A DNA stretch of 64,000 bases from Gaetbulibacter sp. S0825. GTDB lineage: Bacteria > Bacteroidota > Bacteroidia > Flavobacteriales > Flavobacteriaceae. The DNA lies in the NCBI RefSeq assembly GCF_011777505.1, contig NZ_JAATJT010000001.1, forward strand, positions 558,001-622,000, read 5' to 3'. Under the pieces are notes generated by a model. The model was not told the origin of the DNA. It saw only the letters and a list, made by a program, of their open reading frames with translations, and made no database searches. Of this stretch, positions 1 to 9,115 are shown piece after piece; within the stretch, counting starts at the first letter, position 1; the number at the start of each line of letters is the position of its first letter. Both the position numbers and the translations under genes were made by a program.

Positions 1-21
1 AATAGAATTAACATAAACCAA

Positions 22-47
22 CGCGCTCATAAATAGAGCGCGTTTTT
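22..47 (+). terminator. Intrinsic terminator of an upstream gene
   Basis: A 7-bp GC-rich stem (CGCGCTC / GAGCGCG) with a 7-nt loop is followed by five T. It probably ends a gene lying left of the window, 20 bases before the first CDS. Confidence 0.8.
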
Positions 48-66
48 ATTTTTATAAATAACAGCA

Positions 67-1965
67 ATGAGCGACGCTTTAAAACACGAATGTGGAATTG
101 CCCATATTAGACTTTTAAAACCCTTAGAATATTACAAAGAAAAATATGGTAGTGCCTTTTATGGTGTGAATAAAATGTATCTGTTAATGGAAAAACAGCA
201 CAATCGTGGACAAGATGGTGCTGGTTTTGCCAGTATTAAGTTAGATACCAGTCCAGGTGAACGGTACATAAGCAGAGTACGCTCCATACAACAGCAACCT
301 ATTCAAGATATCTTTGCTCAAATTAACGAGCGTATTAATAAAGAAATTACCGAAAATCCAGAATATGCAAATGATGTTGCTTTACAAAAAAAGCACATCC
401 CATATATTGGTGAAGTATTACTAGGGCATGTTAGATATGGAACATTTGGTAAGAATAGCGTAGAAAGTGTACATCCTTTTTTAAGACAAAATAACTGGAT
501 GCATAGAAACCTAATTATGGCAGGAAACTTTAACATGACCAATGTTAAAGAGCTTTTTGGCAACTTAGTGGACTTGGGACAGCATCCTAAAGAATATACC
601 GACACTATTACCATTATGGAAAAAGTTGGTCACTTTTTGGATGATGCTGTTAGTAAAATTTATAAAAATTTAAAGAAAGAGGGATATAGTAAAAGCGAAT
701 GTTCGCCATTAATTGCTGAGCGCTTAAATATTGCTAAAATCTTAAAAAGAGCAGCAAAAAATTGGGATGGAGGTTATGCTATGGCTGGTTTAATAGGTCA
801 TGGTGATTCGTTTGTACTTCGTGATCCTGCTGGAATTCGTCCAGCATATTATTATAAAGATGATGAGGTTGTCGTGGTGGCTTCAGAGCGCCCAGTAATT
901 CAAACAGTTTTTAATGTTGATTTTGATGATGTAAAAGAGCTAGATCCTGGTCATGCTATTATTACAAAAAAATCTGGAGAAGTTGCTATTAAACAAATAT
1001 TAGAACCTTTAGAAAGAAAAGCATGTTCGTTTGAACGTATTTATTTTTCAAGAGGAAGTGATGCTGAAATTTATAAAGAACGAAAATTGCTTGGTAAACT
1101 CATTATGCCAAAAGTACTTGAGTCTATAAACAATGACATAAAAAATTCAGTCTTTTCATATATCCCAAATACTGCAGAAACATCCTTTTTTGGAATGATT
1201 GAAACAGTCGAGGACTTTTTAAATAAAGAAAAAACTAAAGCTATCTTAAGTGGTGGTGGTAAAATGTCGGCAAAACGAGTTACAGATATTTTATCTGAGC
1301 ATCCAAGAATAGAAAAAATAGCAATTAAGGATGTAAAATTGAGAACTTTTATTACCGAAGATAGTAGTCGTGACGATTTGGTGGCACACGTTTATGATAT
1401 TACATATGGTGTCATAAAACCAGAAGATAATCTAGTAATAATAGATGATAGTATTGTTAGAGGAACAACTTTAAAGAAAAGTATTCTAAAAATGATGGAT
1501 AGATTACGTCCTAAAAAGATAGTGGTGGTTTCATCGGCTCCTCAAATACGTTATCCTGATTGCTATGGTATTGATATGGCTAATCTTGAAAGCCTTGTCG
1601 CTTTTAGAGCAGCTTTAGAGCTTTTAAAAGACATTAATAGTTTTGATACAGTTGAAAAAGTTTATAATAAATGTAAAGCTCAAGTTAATTTAGAAGATAA
1701 AGAAGTTGAAAATTTTGTAAAAGAAATATACGCTCCTTTTACTGATGAGCAAATTTCTGATAAAATATCTGAACTTTTAAGTGACGATTCTTTAAATGCT
1801 GAGGTTAAAATAATTTTTCAAACAGTAGAAAACTTACATAAAGCGTGTCCAAAGAACCTTGGAGATTGGTATTTTACTGGCAATTACCCAACTGTTGGAG
1901 GTAACAGAGTGGTTAACAGAGCTTTTATTAATTTTTACGAAGGAAATAAAGAACGTGCATATTAG
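67..1965 (+). CDS. Amidophosphoribosyltransferase family protein (PurF-type, long Bacteroidota form)
   Basis: This is a class II glutamine amidotransferase joined to a phosphoribosyltransferase domain, as in PurF, which makes 5-phosphoribosylamine from PRPP and glutamine in purine synthesis. Cys9 (in HECGIAH) would be the N-terminal nucleophile after removal of an eight-residue leader. HVRYGTFG near residue 120 belongs to the glutaminase domain. The PRPP-binding signature VIIDDSIVRGTT lies at about 456-467. At 632 aa it is over 100 residues longer than classical PurF (about 470-505 aa); the extra length lies in inserts between the two domains and a C-terminal extension. Whether it is the only PurF or a paralogue cannot be told from this window. 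The gene stands alone after a terminator. Confidence 0.85.
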   Translation: MSDALKHECGIAHIRLLKPLEYYKEKYGSAFYGVNKMYLLMEKQHNRGQDGAGFASIKLDTSPGERYISRVRSIQQQPIQDIFAQINERINKEITENPEYANDVALQKKHIPYIGEVLLGHVRYGTFGKNSVESVHPFLRQNNWMHRNLIMAGNFNMTNVKELFGNLVDLGQHPKEYTDTITIMEKVGHFLDDAVSKIYKNLKKEGYSKSECSPLIAERLNIAKILKRAAKNWDGGYAMAGLIGHGDSFVLRDPAGIRPAYYYKDDEVVVVASERPVIQTVFNVDFDDVKELDPGHAIITKKSGEVAIKQILEPLERKACSFERIYFSRGSDAEIYKERKLLGKLIMPKVLESINNDIKNSVFSYIPNTAETSFFGMIETVEDFLNKEKTKAILSGGGKMSAKRVTDILSEHPRIEKIAIKDVKLRTFITEDSSRDDLVAHVYDITYGVIKPEDNLVIIDDSIVRGTTLKKSILKMMDRLRPKKIVVVSSAPQIRYPDCYGIDMANLESLVAFRAALELLKDINSFDTVEKVYNKCKAQVNLEDKEVENFVKEIYAPFTDEQISDKISELLSDDSLNAEVKIIFQTVENLHKACPKNLGDWYFTGNYPTVGGNRVVNRAFINFYEGNKERAY

Positions 1966-2075
1966 CGAAAAAATGTGTTTTTGGTCTTTTTATCTATAAA
2001 ATTAGGTCTTTAAACTAAAAAAAATGCAGTTCGTCTAATATTTATAGCCTTTCACCAAATTACATATACTTTAGT

Positions 2076-2151
2076 ATCACCATAACATAAGTAGGTTAAG
2101 TTCATGGTAGATTTGGGGCAAAAAAAGGTGAACTCTCGTTCACCTTTTTTT
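2076..2151 (+). ncRNA. Small RNA-like unit, copy 1
   Basis: This ~76-nt block matches copy 2 at 2327-2402 almost base for base over its first 45 nt. It ends in an intrinsic terminator (GGTGAAC / GTTCACC, loop TCTC, seven T). An AT-rich -7-like box (TATACTTTA) lies just upstream. The reading frame starting at ATG 2104 is not kept between copies because the A-run is 7 versus 6 long, so a peptide product is unlikely. I read it as one of two tandem small RNAs; the family is not recognised. Confidence 0.6.
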
Positions 2152-2326
2152 ATGCGCATAACTTAAATCCTAACTTACTGAAAATAAAATTTTTACCTCT
2201 GCTTTTTTGAGCTAATTTCCTCCTATCTCTTGATATACGCTGTTTTCCAAGAATCACTGTTAGACTAATTTATAAGTATTTTATCTAATAAATTAAATTA
2301 TTAGAAATAAACGCCCTTATATTTAC

Positions 2327-2402
2327 ATCACCATAACATAAGTAGGTTAAGTTTATGGTAGATTTGGGGCAAAAAAGGTGGACATCTCGTTCACCTTTTT
2401 TA
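2327..2402 (+). ncRNA. Small RNA-like unit, copy 2
   Basis: This is the second copy of the unit at 2076-2151, with the same ATCACCATAACATAAGTAGG core. It ends in a related terminator hairpin (GGTGGAC / GTTCACC) whose stem is kept by a G-T pair, followed by T-runs. A -7-like box TATATTTA lies at 2318-2325. The sequence upstream of each copy (about 2160-2310 for this one) is not repeated, so only the transcribed part is conserved. Confidence 0.6.
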
Positions 2403-2427
2403 TTTTTATATACCTACTATTTTTCAA

Positions 2428-2456
2428 TAAAAAAGACAACCTAAATTAGGTTGCCT
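2428..2456 (-). terminator. Terminator after superoxide dismutase
   Basis: A CAACCT / AGGTTG stem with a short AT loop is flanked by an A-run on its left side, which is a U-run for minus-strand transcripts. It lies 28 bases beyond the sod stop codon. Confidence 0.75.
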
Positions 2457-2483
2457 TTTAAATAGTATAATAAACTATTATTT

Positions 2484-3092
2484 TTATTTAGCCTCAGCAT
2501 AACGCCTTTCAACCTCATTCCAATTAATTACATTAAAAAACGCTTCAATATAATCTGGTCTTCGGTTTTGATAGTTTAAATAGTATGCGTGCTCCCAAAC
2601 ATCTAACCCTAAAATTGGTGTACCACCACATGATACTCCTGGCATTAATGGGTTATCTTGATTTGGTGTTGAGCAAACCTCAACTTTTCCTCCTTTATGA
2701 ACACATAACCAAGCCCAACCTGAACCAAATTGAGTTGCAGCCGCTTTGCTAAAAGCTTCAACAAAAGCTTCCTTAGAACCATAGGCTGCTTCAATAGCAT
2801 CTTTCAATTCTCCAGATAAATATCCTTTTCCTTCTGGATTCATTACATCCCAAAATAATGAATGGTTATAAAATCCTCCACCGTTATTTCGTACTGCACC
2901 ATTGTTCATATCTAAATTAGTAAGGATATCCTCAATAGATTTTCCCTCTAAGTTTGTTCCTGCAATGGCTGCATTTAATTTAGTTGTATAACCATTGTGG
3001 TGTTTTGAGTGATGGATTTCCATTGTGCGTGCATCAATATGAGGCTCTAAAGCATCGTAAGCATATTTTAATTTCGGTAATTCGAAAGCCAT
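2484..3092 (-). CDS. sodA: Superoxide dismutase [Mn/Fe]
   Basis: This is a cytoplasmic Fe/Mn-family superoxide dismutase that converts superoxide to peroxide and oxygen. The four metal ligands are visible: His27 (in HHSKHH), His77 (YNHSLFW), Asp164 and His168 (DVWEHAYY). The 202-aa length is normal. The GGGFYNH segment and the tail [17 protein letters not shown] look more like Mn or cambialistic enzymes than like FeSOD, but metal choice cannot be fixed from sequence. It is a single gene with its own terminator and a TAAATTTG -7 box upstream, and no signal peptide. Confidence 0.95.
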   Translation of the reverse strand: MAFELPKLKYAYDALEPHIDARTMEIHHSKHHNGYTTKLNAAIAGTNLEGKSIEDILTNLDMNNGAVRNNGGGFYNHSLFWDVMNPEGKGYLSGELKDAIEAAYGSKEAFVEAFSKAAATQFGSGWAWLCVHKGGKVEVCSTPNQDNPLMPGVSCGGTPILGLDVWEHAYYLNYQNRRPDYIEAFFNVINWNEVERRYAEAK

Positions 3093-3128
3093 AATTTTAA
3101 GTTTTTATATTAATATTTATTTTCAAAC

Positions 3129-3136
3129 CAAATTTA
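3129..3136 (-). promoter_or_regulatory. Promoter -7 box for superoxide dismutase
   Basis: On the minus strand this reads TAAATTTG, an exact match to the Bacteroidota TAnnTTTG box, 37 bases upstream of the start codon. The -33 element is weak. Confidence 0.5.
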
Positions 3137-3206
3137 CAATAAAGCTTTAAGTTTTATATAATTAAGTTATTAAGTTTCCTTATTTTGGTATAAAAATTTT
3201 CTTTTC

Positions 3207-6200
3207 TTGAACTCACCTTCATTTAATATATATAATGCTTCTGCTGGAAGTGGTAAGACCTATACCATAGTAAAAGAGTATTTAAAAATACTGTTTAAAT
3301 CGCCTTATAAAGATACTTATAAAAACATACTCGCCATCACATTTACTAATAAAGCTGTTGGGGAAATGAAAGAGCGAATTATTGATATGCTCAAAATATT
3401 TTCTTCGGAAGCGGTTATTGAAAACCCTAATAGCATGTTTACGGATATTTGTGTAGACCTTAATATTAGTCCAAAAGAGCTCACTAAAAAAGCTCAAGAT
3501 ATTTTAGAAAACATTATCCATAACTATGCTGCTTTTGACATTTCAACCATAGACAAGTTCACGCAAAGGGTTATTAGAACATTTGCTTACGATTTACATC
3601 TTCCCTTAAATTTTGAAGTTGAACTGGATACAGACACCCTTTTAGCAAAAGCTATTGATAATTTAATTGCTCGTGCAGGAACAGAAAAAGAGCTTACAAA
3701 AACCTTGATTGACTTTGCCATTGAAAAAGCTGATGACGATAAAAGCTGGGATGTAACTTATGATTTTAATCCAATAGCCAAGTTGTTGGTCAATGAAAAC
3801 CATGTGCCTTATGTTGAGCTGCTAAAAGACAAAACCTTAAAAGATTTTAAATCGCTAAAAAAATTCGTAAAAGAAGAACTCAAAAGGACTTCTAAAATAA
3901 TACAAGAAGAATCACAAGCTGTTTTAACTCTTATAAATGAAGCTGGTTTAGAGTATAACGATTTTAGTAGAAGTTCTCTTCCAAATTACTTCATTAAATT
4001 AATCAACAAAGATTATAAAGTCTCTTTCAATTTAAATTGGCAAAGAGATTTGATTAAAGGAGGGACTCTTTACCCTAGTCGAGTTACACAAGATGTTTCA
4101 AGCATTATTGATAATATACAACCAGAGCTAATTTCAGGATTTTTAAAGACAAAACAAGGTGTTGTTAATTATATTTTTCTACAAAATTTTTATAACAATA
4201 TTACACCTCTTTCTGTGCTTAACGAAATAAGCAAAGAGGTAGCTAAAATTAAGGAGGACAAAAATATACTACTTATATCGGAGTTTAATTCAATCATCAG
4301 TAAGCACATCAAAGAGCAGCCTGCTCCATTTATATATGAACGTATTGGCGAAAAATTTAAGCATTATTTTATTGATGAGTTTCAAGACACTTCTAAAATG
4401 CAATGGCAAAATTTAGTACCTCTTCTAGAAAATTCATTATCAGGTGAAAATGGCAGTGTGATGCTTGTTGGAGATGCAAAACAAGCTATTTATAGGTGGA
4501 GAGGTGGAGAAGCAGAACAGTTTATTGATTTATATAATGGCAACAACCCTTTTCATCTTGAATCGAAAGTAGAAAAACTCCCTGTTAACTATAGAAGTTA
4601 TAAGCAGATAATAACATTTAATAATGCTTTTTTTAAACATTTATCATCCTTTGTTTTTAGTGATAATGGCTATACCGAATTATACCAAAACAGCCATCAG
4701 GATACGTTTAAAAACAATGAAGGCTATGTAAATATTAACTTTTTAGAACTTAGTAGAGAGGATGATAAAGACACCGAATATCCAAAAGAAGTATTAAAAA
4801 CCATAAATAATTGTTTAGAGAATGGCTTTGACCTAAAAGACATTTGTGTACTTGTAAGGAAGAAAAAGGAAGGCGTAGCTATTGCTAATTATTTGTCGGA
4901 ATGTGGCATAGATATTATTTCTTCGGAAACATTGCTTGTTGGTAATTCTCCTGAAGTAGCATTTATTATCAATCTTTTAAAGTTTATACTTGAACCAAAT
5001 AATCTTCAGGTAAAAATAGAGGTTCTTAGTTATACTGCAACTCATAAGCTTCAAGTTGATGATATACATTCATTTTATAAAGAGTTTATTGCACTAAACA
5101 TCAATGACTTCTTTTTAAAGTTCAATACCCTTGGCTTTAATTTTAACTACAAAGAAGCGCTTCAAACTTCAGTTTATGAAGTTATAGAAACAATAATTTA
5201 TGGGTTCAAACTTGTGGATATATCTAATGCCTATGTCCAATTTTTCTTAGACTATGCTTTGGATTATGTAAACAAAAAGAATTCTAATTTGGCTGATTTC
5301 ATTACTAGCTTCGAAACAAAAAAAGAAACTTTAACTATTGTCTCTCCCGAAGGTCAAAATGCTGTTAATATTATGACCATTCATAAATCTAAAGGATTGG
5401 AGTTTCCCGTAGTTATTTTTCCTTATGCCGATTTAGATATTTATAAAGAAAATAACCCTAAAGTTTGGTTCCCGTTAAATCCTGAAAAATATCAAGGTTT
5501 TAAAGCTGCTTATTTAAATTATAATAAAAACATTGAAACTGTAAATGAAGATGGAGAAATCTTATATGCACAACATCAATCGGAATTAGAATTGGACAAC
5601 ATTAATCTTCTTTACGTTGCCTTAACAAGACCTATTGAGCAGCTGCATATAATAAGCAATAAAAAGCTTCCTAAAAATGGTGCCGAAAATCTAAACAGCT
5701 ACAGTGGTTTATTTATAAATTATTTAAAGCACGTTAATCAATGGAATGATAATCAATCACACTATTGTTTTGGCGAACAAAAAAGAATGCCTATTCCTGA
5801 TGAAAAAGTTGTAGCATCCCAAAAACAACAAGCGTTTATTTCAATTCCAAAAAAAAATCATGGTATTAATATTATAGCAAATTCAGGTTACCTTTGGGAT
5901 ACTAGTCAAAAAGATGCTATTGAAAGAGGGAATCTGATTCATGGTATTATGTCTCAAATAAAAACCAAAGACAATATCGATTTTACCATAGAAAATTTTA
6001 TTTCGGAAGCAATAATTAACCCTTCTCAAGCAATAGAATTAAAAACAGTCGTTGAAAATATTGTCAATCATCCTTTACTAACATATTTGTTCAGTCCAGA
6101 GGTAACTGTTTACAATGAAAAAGATATTATTACAAAACAAGGAGAGATATTACGTCCTGACAGAATCGTAATAAATACTAAAAACGAAGCTACAATTGTA

Positions 6201-6341
6201 GATTACAAAACAGGATCTCCTAATAGCAGCCATGTAAAGCAAATAGAAACGTATAGTAGCGCTTTAAGAGACATGTTATATAACGTAAAAAAGGGAATAC
6301 TAATTTACACAAACGATTCTATAGAAATAAAAGAAGTGTAA
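3207..6341 (+). CDS. UvrD/Rep-family helicase-nuclease, AddA-like
   Basis: This is a superfamily 1A DNA helicase with a C-terminal nuclease domain, the expected motor subunit of a double-strand-break resection complex. Walker A (ASAGSGKT) is at residues 11-18, a UvrD motif II (FIDEFQDTS) lies near 388, and a PD-(D/E)XK nuclease motif (VDYKTG) near 998-1003. The start is TTG at 3207, because Walker A sits too close to the N-terminus to allow a later start. The likely partner, an AddB-like protein, lies at 9116, separated by kbl and an OmpA gene. Confidence 0.88.
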   Translation: MNSPSFNIYNASAGSGKTYTIVKEYLKILFKSPYKDTYKNILAITFTNKAVGEMKERIIDMLKIFSSEAVIENPNSMFTDICVDLNISPKELTKKAQDILENIIHNYAAFDISTIDKFTQRVIRTFAYDLHLPLNFEVELDTDTLLAKAIDNLIARAGTEKELTKTLIDFAIEKADDDKSWDVTYDFNPIAKLLVNENHVPYVELLKDKTLKDFKSLKKFVKEELKRTSKIIQEESQAVLTLINEAGLEYNDFSRSSLPNYFIKLINKDYKVSFNLNWQRDLIKGGTLYPSRVTQDVSSIIDNIQPELISGFLKTKQGVVNYIFLQNFYNNITPLSVLNEISKEVAKIKEDKNILLISEFNSIISKHIKEQPAPFIYERIGEKFKHYFIDEFQDTSKMQWQNLVPLLENSLSGENGSVMLVGDAKQAIYRWRGGEAEQFIDLYNGNNPFHLESKVEKLPVNYRSYKQIITFNNAFFKHLSSFVFSDNGYTELYQNSHQDTFKNNEGYVNINFLELSREDDKDTEYPKEVLKTINNCLENGFDLKDICVLVRKKKEGVAIANYLSECGIDIISSETLLVGNSPEVAFIINLLKFILEPNNLQVKIEVLSYTATHKLQVDDIHSFYKEFIALNINDFFLKFNTLGFNFNYKEALQTSVYEVIETIIYGFKLVDISNAYVQFFLDYALDYVNKKNSNLADFITSFETKKETLTIVSPEGQNAVNIMTIHKSKGLEFPVVIFPYADLDIYKENNPKVWFPLNPEKYQGFKAAYLNYNKNIETVNEDGEILYAQHQSELELDNINLLYVALTRPIEQLHIISNKKLPKNGAENLNSYSGLFINYLKHVNQWNDNQSHYCFGEQKRMPIPDEKVVASQKQQAFISIPKKNHGINIIANSGYLWDTSQKDAIERGNLIHGIMSQIKTKDNIDFTIENFISEAIINPSQAIELKTVVENIVNHPLLTYLFSPEVTVYNEKDIITKQGEILRPDRIVINTKNEATIVDYKTGSPNSSHVKQIETYSSALRDMLYNVKKGILIYTNDSIEIKEV

Positions 6342-6361
6342 CTTTGCAAAAAAATAAAATC

Positions 6362-7555
6362 ATGTACGGAAAAATAAAAGAACATTTACAAAAAGAAATT
6401 CAAGATATTAAAGATAACGGCCTTTATAAAGAAGAGCGCATAATAACCTCAGCTCAAGGTGCCGAAATCACTCTAAACACAGGAGAAACCGTTTTAAATT
6501 TTTGTGCCAACAACTATTTAGGGTTATCAGCGCATCCCGAAGTTATTCAAGCTGCGAAAGACACTATGGATACTCATGGTTTTGGAATGTCGTCTGTACG
6601 TTTTATTTGCGGAACGCAAGACATACACAAAGAATTGGAGCAAAAGATTGCAGATTTTTATGAAACTGAAGACACCATTCTTTACGCAGCTGCTTTTGAT
6701 GCAAATGGAGGGGTTTTTGAACCTCTTTTAAGTGCTGAAGACGCTATAATTTCAGATTCTTTAAACCATGCTTCAATTATTGATGGTGTTCGTTTGTGTA
6801 AAGCGGCAAGATATCGTTACAAAAACAATGATATGGTTGACCTTGAAAAGCAACTTCAAGACGCTAATGTCAATGGAGCTCGATTCAAAATTATTGTTAC
6901 AGATGGTGTGTTTTCAATGGATGGCTTAGTAGCGCCTTTGGATGAAATATGTGATTTAGCAGATAAGTATGATGCCATGGTCATGATAGACGAATGCCAT
7001 GCAACAGGTTTTATAGGAAAAACAGGAAGAGGAACCTTAGAAGAAAAAGGTGTTATGAATCGTATAGATATTATTACTGGAACCTTAGGAAAAGCCATGG
7101 GAGGTGCTATGGGAGGTTATACTACTGGTAAAAAGGAAATTATAGAAATGTTACGTCAGCGTTCTAGGCCTTACCTTTTTTCTAACTCATTAGCTCCAGC
7201 AATAGTAGGAGCATCAATAAAAGTATTTGACTTACTTGCTAATGACACAACTTTGCGTGATAAATTAGAATGGAATACAAATTACTTTAAAAAAGGAATC
7301 AAAGACGCTGGTTTTGATATAGTTGATGGCGATTCGGCGATTGTTCCAGTGATGTTGTATGATGCCAAATTATCTCAAATAATGGCTAACAAATTACTTG
7401 AAGAGGGCATTTATGTTATTGGCTTCTTTTTTCCTGTAGTACCAAGGGAAAAAGCTAGAATTAGAGTACAGTTGTCTGCAGCTCATGAAAAAGAACATTT
7501 AGACAAAGCAATTGCTGCCTTTATTAAGGTAGGGAAAGCACTTGAAATTGTTTAG
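6362..7555 (+). CDS. kbl: Glycine C-acetyltransferase (2-amino-3-ketobutyrate CoA ligase)
   Basis: This PLP enzyme of the alpha-oxoamine synthase family works in threonine breakdown, splitting 2-amino-3-ketobutyrate with CoA into glycine and acetyl-CoA. I chose ATG 6362, giving [10 protein letters not shown] and 397 aa, the usual family length; an in-frame TTG at 6344 would add six residues. The PLP lysine is in GTLGKAMGG (about Lys244, matching E. coli Kbl). It lies 20 bases behind the AddA-like helicase and may be co-transcribed. No threonine dehydrogenase gene is nearby. Confidence 0.93.
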   Translation: MYGKIKEHLQKEIQDIKDNGLYKEERIITSAQGAEITLNTGETVLNFCANNYLGLSAHPEVIQAAKDTMDTHGFGMSSVRFICGTQDIHKELEQKIADFYETEDTILYAAAFDANGGVFEPLLSAEDAIISDSLNHASIIDGVRLCKAARYRYKNNDMVDLEKQLQDANVNGARFKIIVTDGVFSMDGLVAPLDEICDLADKYDAMVMIDECHATGFIGKTGRGTLEEKGVMNRIDIITGTLGKAMGGAMGGYTTGKKEIIEMLRQRSRPYLFSNSLAPAIVGASIKVFDLLANDTTLRDKLEWNTNYFKKGIKDAGFDIVDGDSAIVPVMLYDAKLSQIMANKLLEEGIYVIGFFFPVVPREKARIRVQLSAAHEKEHLDKAIAAFIKVGKALEIV

Positions 7556-7603
7556 AACCTTTATAGATACTGACATTTTAATTTAAAAAAGGCAATATTT
7601 TCC

Positions 7604-7611
7604 TATATTTG
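7604..7611 (+). promoter_or_regulatory. Promoter -7 box for the OmpA-family gene
   Basis: TATATTTG is an exact TAnnTTTG match, 70 bases before the start codon, with only a weak T-rich -33 region. The spacing leaves a leader of about 60 nt. Confidence 0.55.
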
Positions 7612-7680
7612 TCTTTGTTAATAAATTTTAACAACTTACTTTTGCTTACAATTAACACTTAAAATTAAAAATTATAGAAT

Positions 7681-9048
7681 ATGAAAAATCTTAGCAGATT
7701 AATGTTCGCTTTGTTGCTAGTAATTGGTTTTAGCAACGTAAACGCACAAGACGAGAATAATCCCTGGCAAATAAGTGTAGGGTTTAACGCCGTTGATTTT
7801 TATCCAGTTGGAGACAATGCTCCTCTTGGTGGAACATTTGAAAAGTTCTTTGATACAGATCATTACAACATGTTACCAACTCTATCTACTATTTCAATTT
7901 CGAAATATTTAGGAGATGGCTTCTCATTAGGTTTTATTGGGTCTCTTAATAAGATCAACTCTTTTGGTGATTCTGATGTAAACGGATTAGCTTATTATGG
8001 TACTGATGGTATCATTAAATATAGCTTAGGTGAAGCATTAAACTGGAAAACTCTTGAGCCTTATTTAGCCGTTGGTGGTGGTTACACTTGGATTGATGAT
8101 GTAGGAGCTGGAACAGCAAACGGTTCTTTTGGATTAAACTACTGGTTTAACGATAATATTGGTGCTACATTACAATCTAGTTATAAGCATTCTTTTGAAG
8201 ATTATTTAGCCAAACATTTCCAACATTCATTAGGGCTTTCAATTAAATTTGGAGGAAAAGATACTGATGGTGATGGTATCTACGATAAAAACGATGCGTG
8301 TCCTGAAGTTCCTGGTTTAGAAGCTTTCAATGGTTGTCCAGATAGCGATGGTGATGGTATTGAAGACTCAAAAGATACTTGTCCTAACGAAGCTGGTTTA
8401 GCTGAGTTTAATGGTTGTCCAGATAGCGATGGTGATGGTGTATCAGACAATAACGATAACTGTCCTAACGTTGCTGGTTTAAAATCTTTAGCTGGTTGTC
8501 CAGATGCTGATGCTGATGGTGTAGCTGATAAAGATGATAGATGTCCTAACGAAGCTGGTCCAGCTGCAAATAATGGTTGCCCTTGGCCTGATACTGATGG
8601 TGATGGCGTTTTAGATAAAGACGATCAATGTCCTAACGAAGCTGGTACAGCTGCAAATAATGGTTGTCCAGAAATAGTAGTTCCAACAGTTGAGGTTCAA
8701 AACCAATTAACTGAGTATGCAAGAACTATTAACTTTAATACTGGAAAATCTTCATTTAAATCTGGTACTGAAGAAACTTTACAAGCAATTGCTGCGATAT
8801 TAAAAGAATATCCAAAAGCTAACTTTACTATTGAAGGTCATACCGATAGTACTGGTGGTAAAGCTTTAAACCAAAGGTTATCTGAAGCTAGAGCAAATGC
8901 TGTTATGGATTATTTAGTAAATAACGGTATCTCTGCTGCAAGATTATCTGCAAAAGGATTTGGACCAGATATGCCTATAGATAGCAACAGAACTAGATCT
9001 GGTAGAGCTGCAAACAGACGTGTTGAAGTGAAGCTTGCAGACATGTAA
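7681..9048 (+). CDS. OmpA-family outer membrane protein with TSP3-type calcium repeats
   Basis: This is an outer-membrane porin-like protein that anchors to peptidoglycan. It has a signal peptide (residues 1-22, cut after VNA), an N-terminal beta-barrel of about 170 residues, five thrombospondin type-3 repeats of the DxDGDGxxDxxDxCP kind (about 196-333) that bind calcium and form a stiff linker, and a C-terminal OmpA domain (about 340-455) with the peptidoglycan-binding region [10 protein letters not shown]. It has its own promoter box and a strong terminator. It resembles the abundant major OmpA-like proteins of Flavobacteriaceae. Confidence 0.92.
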   Translation: MKNLSRLMFALLLVIGFSNVNAQDENNPWQISVGFNAVDFYPVGDNAPLGGTFEKFFDTDHYNMLPTLSTISISKYLGDGFSLGFIGSLNKINSFGDSDVNGLAYYGTDGIIKYSLGEALNWKTLEPYLAVGGGYTWIDDVGAGTANGSFGLNYWFNDNIGATLQSSYKHSFEDYLAKHFQHSLGLSIKFGGKDTDGDGIYDKNDACPEVPGLEAFNGCPDSDGDGIEDSKDTCPNEAGLAEFNGCPDSDGDGVSDNNDNCPNVAGLKSLAGCPDADADGVADKDDRCPNEAGPAANNGCPWPDTDGDGVLDKDDQCPNEAGTAANNGCPEIVVPTVEVQNQLTEYARTINFNTGKSSFKSGTEETLQAIAAILKEYPKANFTIEGHTDSTGGKALNQRLSEARANAVMDYLVNNGISAARLSAKGFGPDMPIDSNRTRSGRAANRRVEVKLADM

Positions 9049-9075
9049 TAAAATATATAATTCAATTATATAATA

Positions 9076-9105
9076 AAAACGCTCCGAAATTCGGAGCGTT
9101 TTTTA
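9076..9105 (+). terminator. Strong terminator after the OmpA-family gene
   Basis: A near-perfect inverted repeat (AACGCTCCGAA / TTCGGAGCGTT) is followed by a T-run. It lies between the OmpA gene and the AddB-like gene, whose start is 11 bases further on, so the latter probably depends on read-through or a promoter not identified. Confidence 0.85.
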
Positions 9106-9115
9106 TTTTTACACA

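Noticed and set aside
6344-6361. Longer kbl starting at TTG 6344
   Set aside because: ATG 6362 gives the typical start and length of the family.
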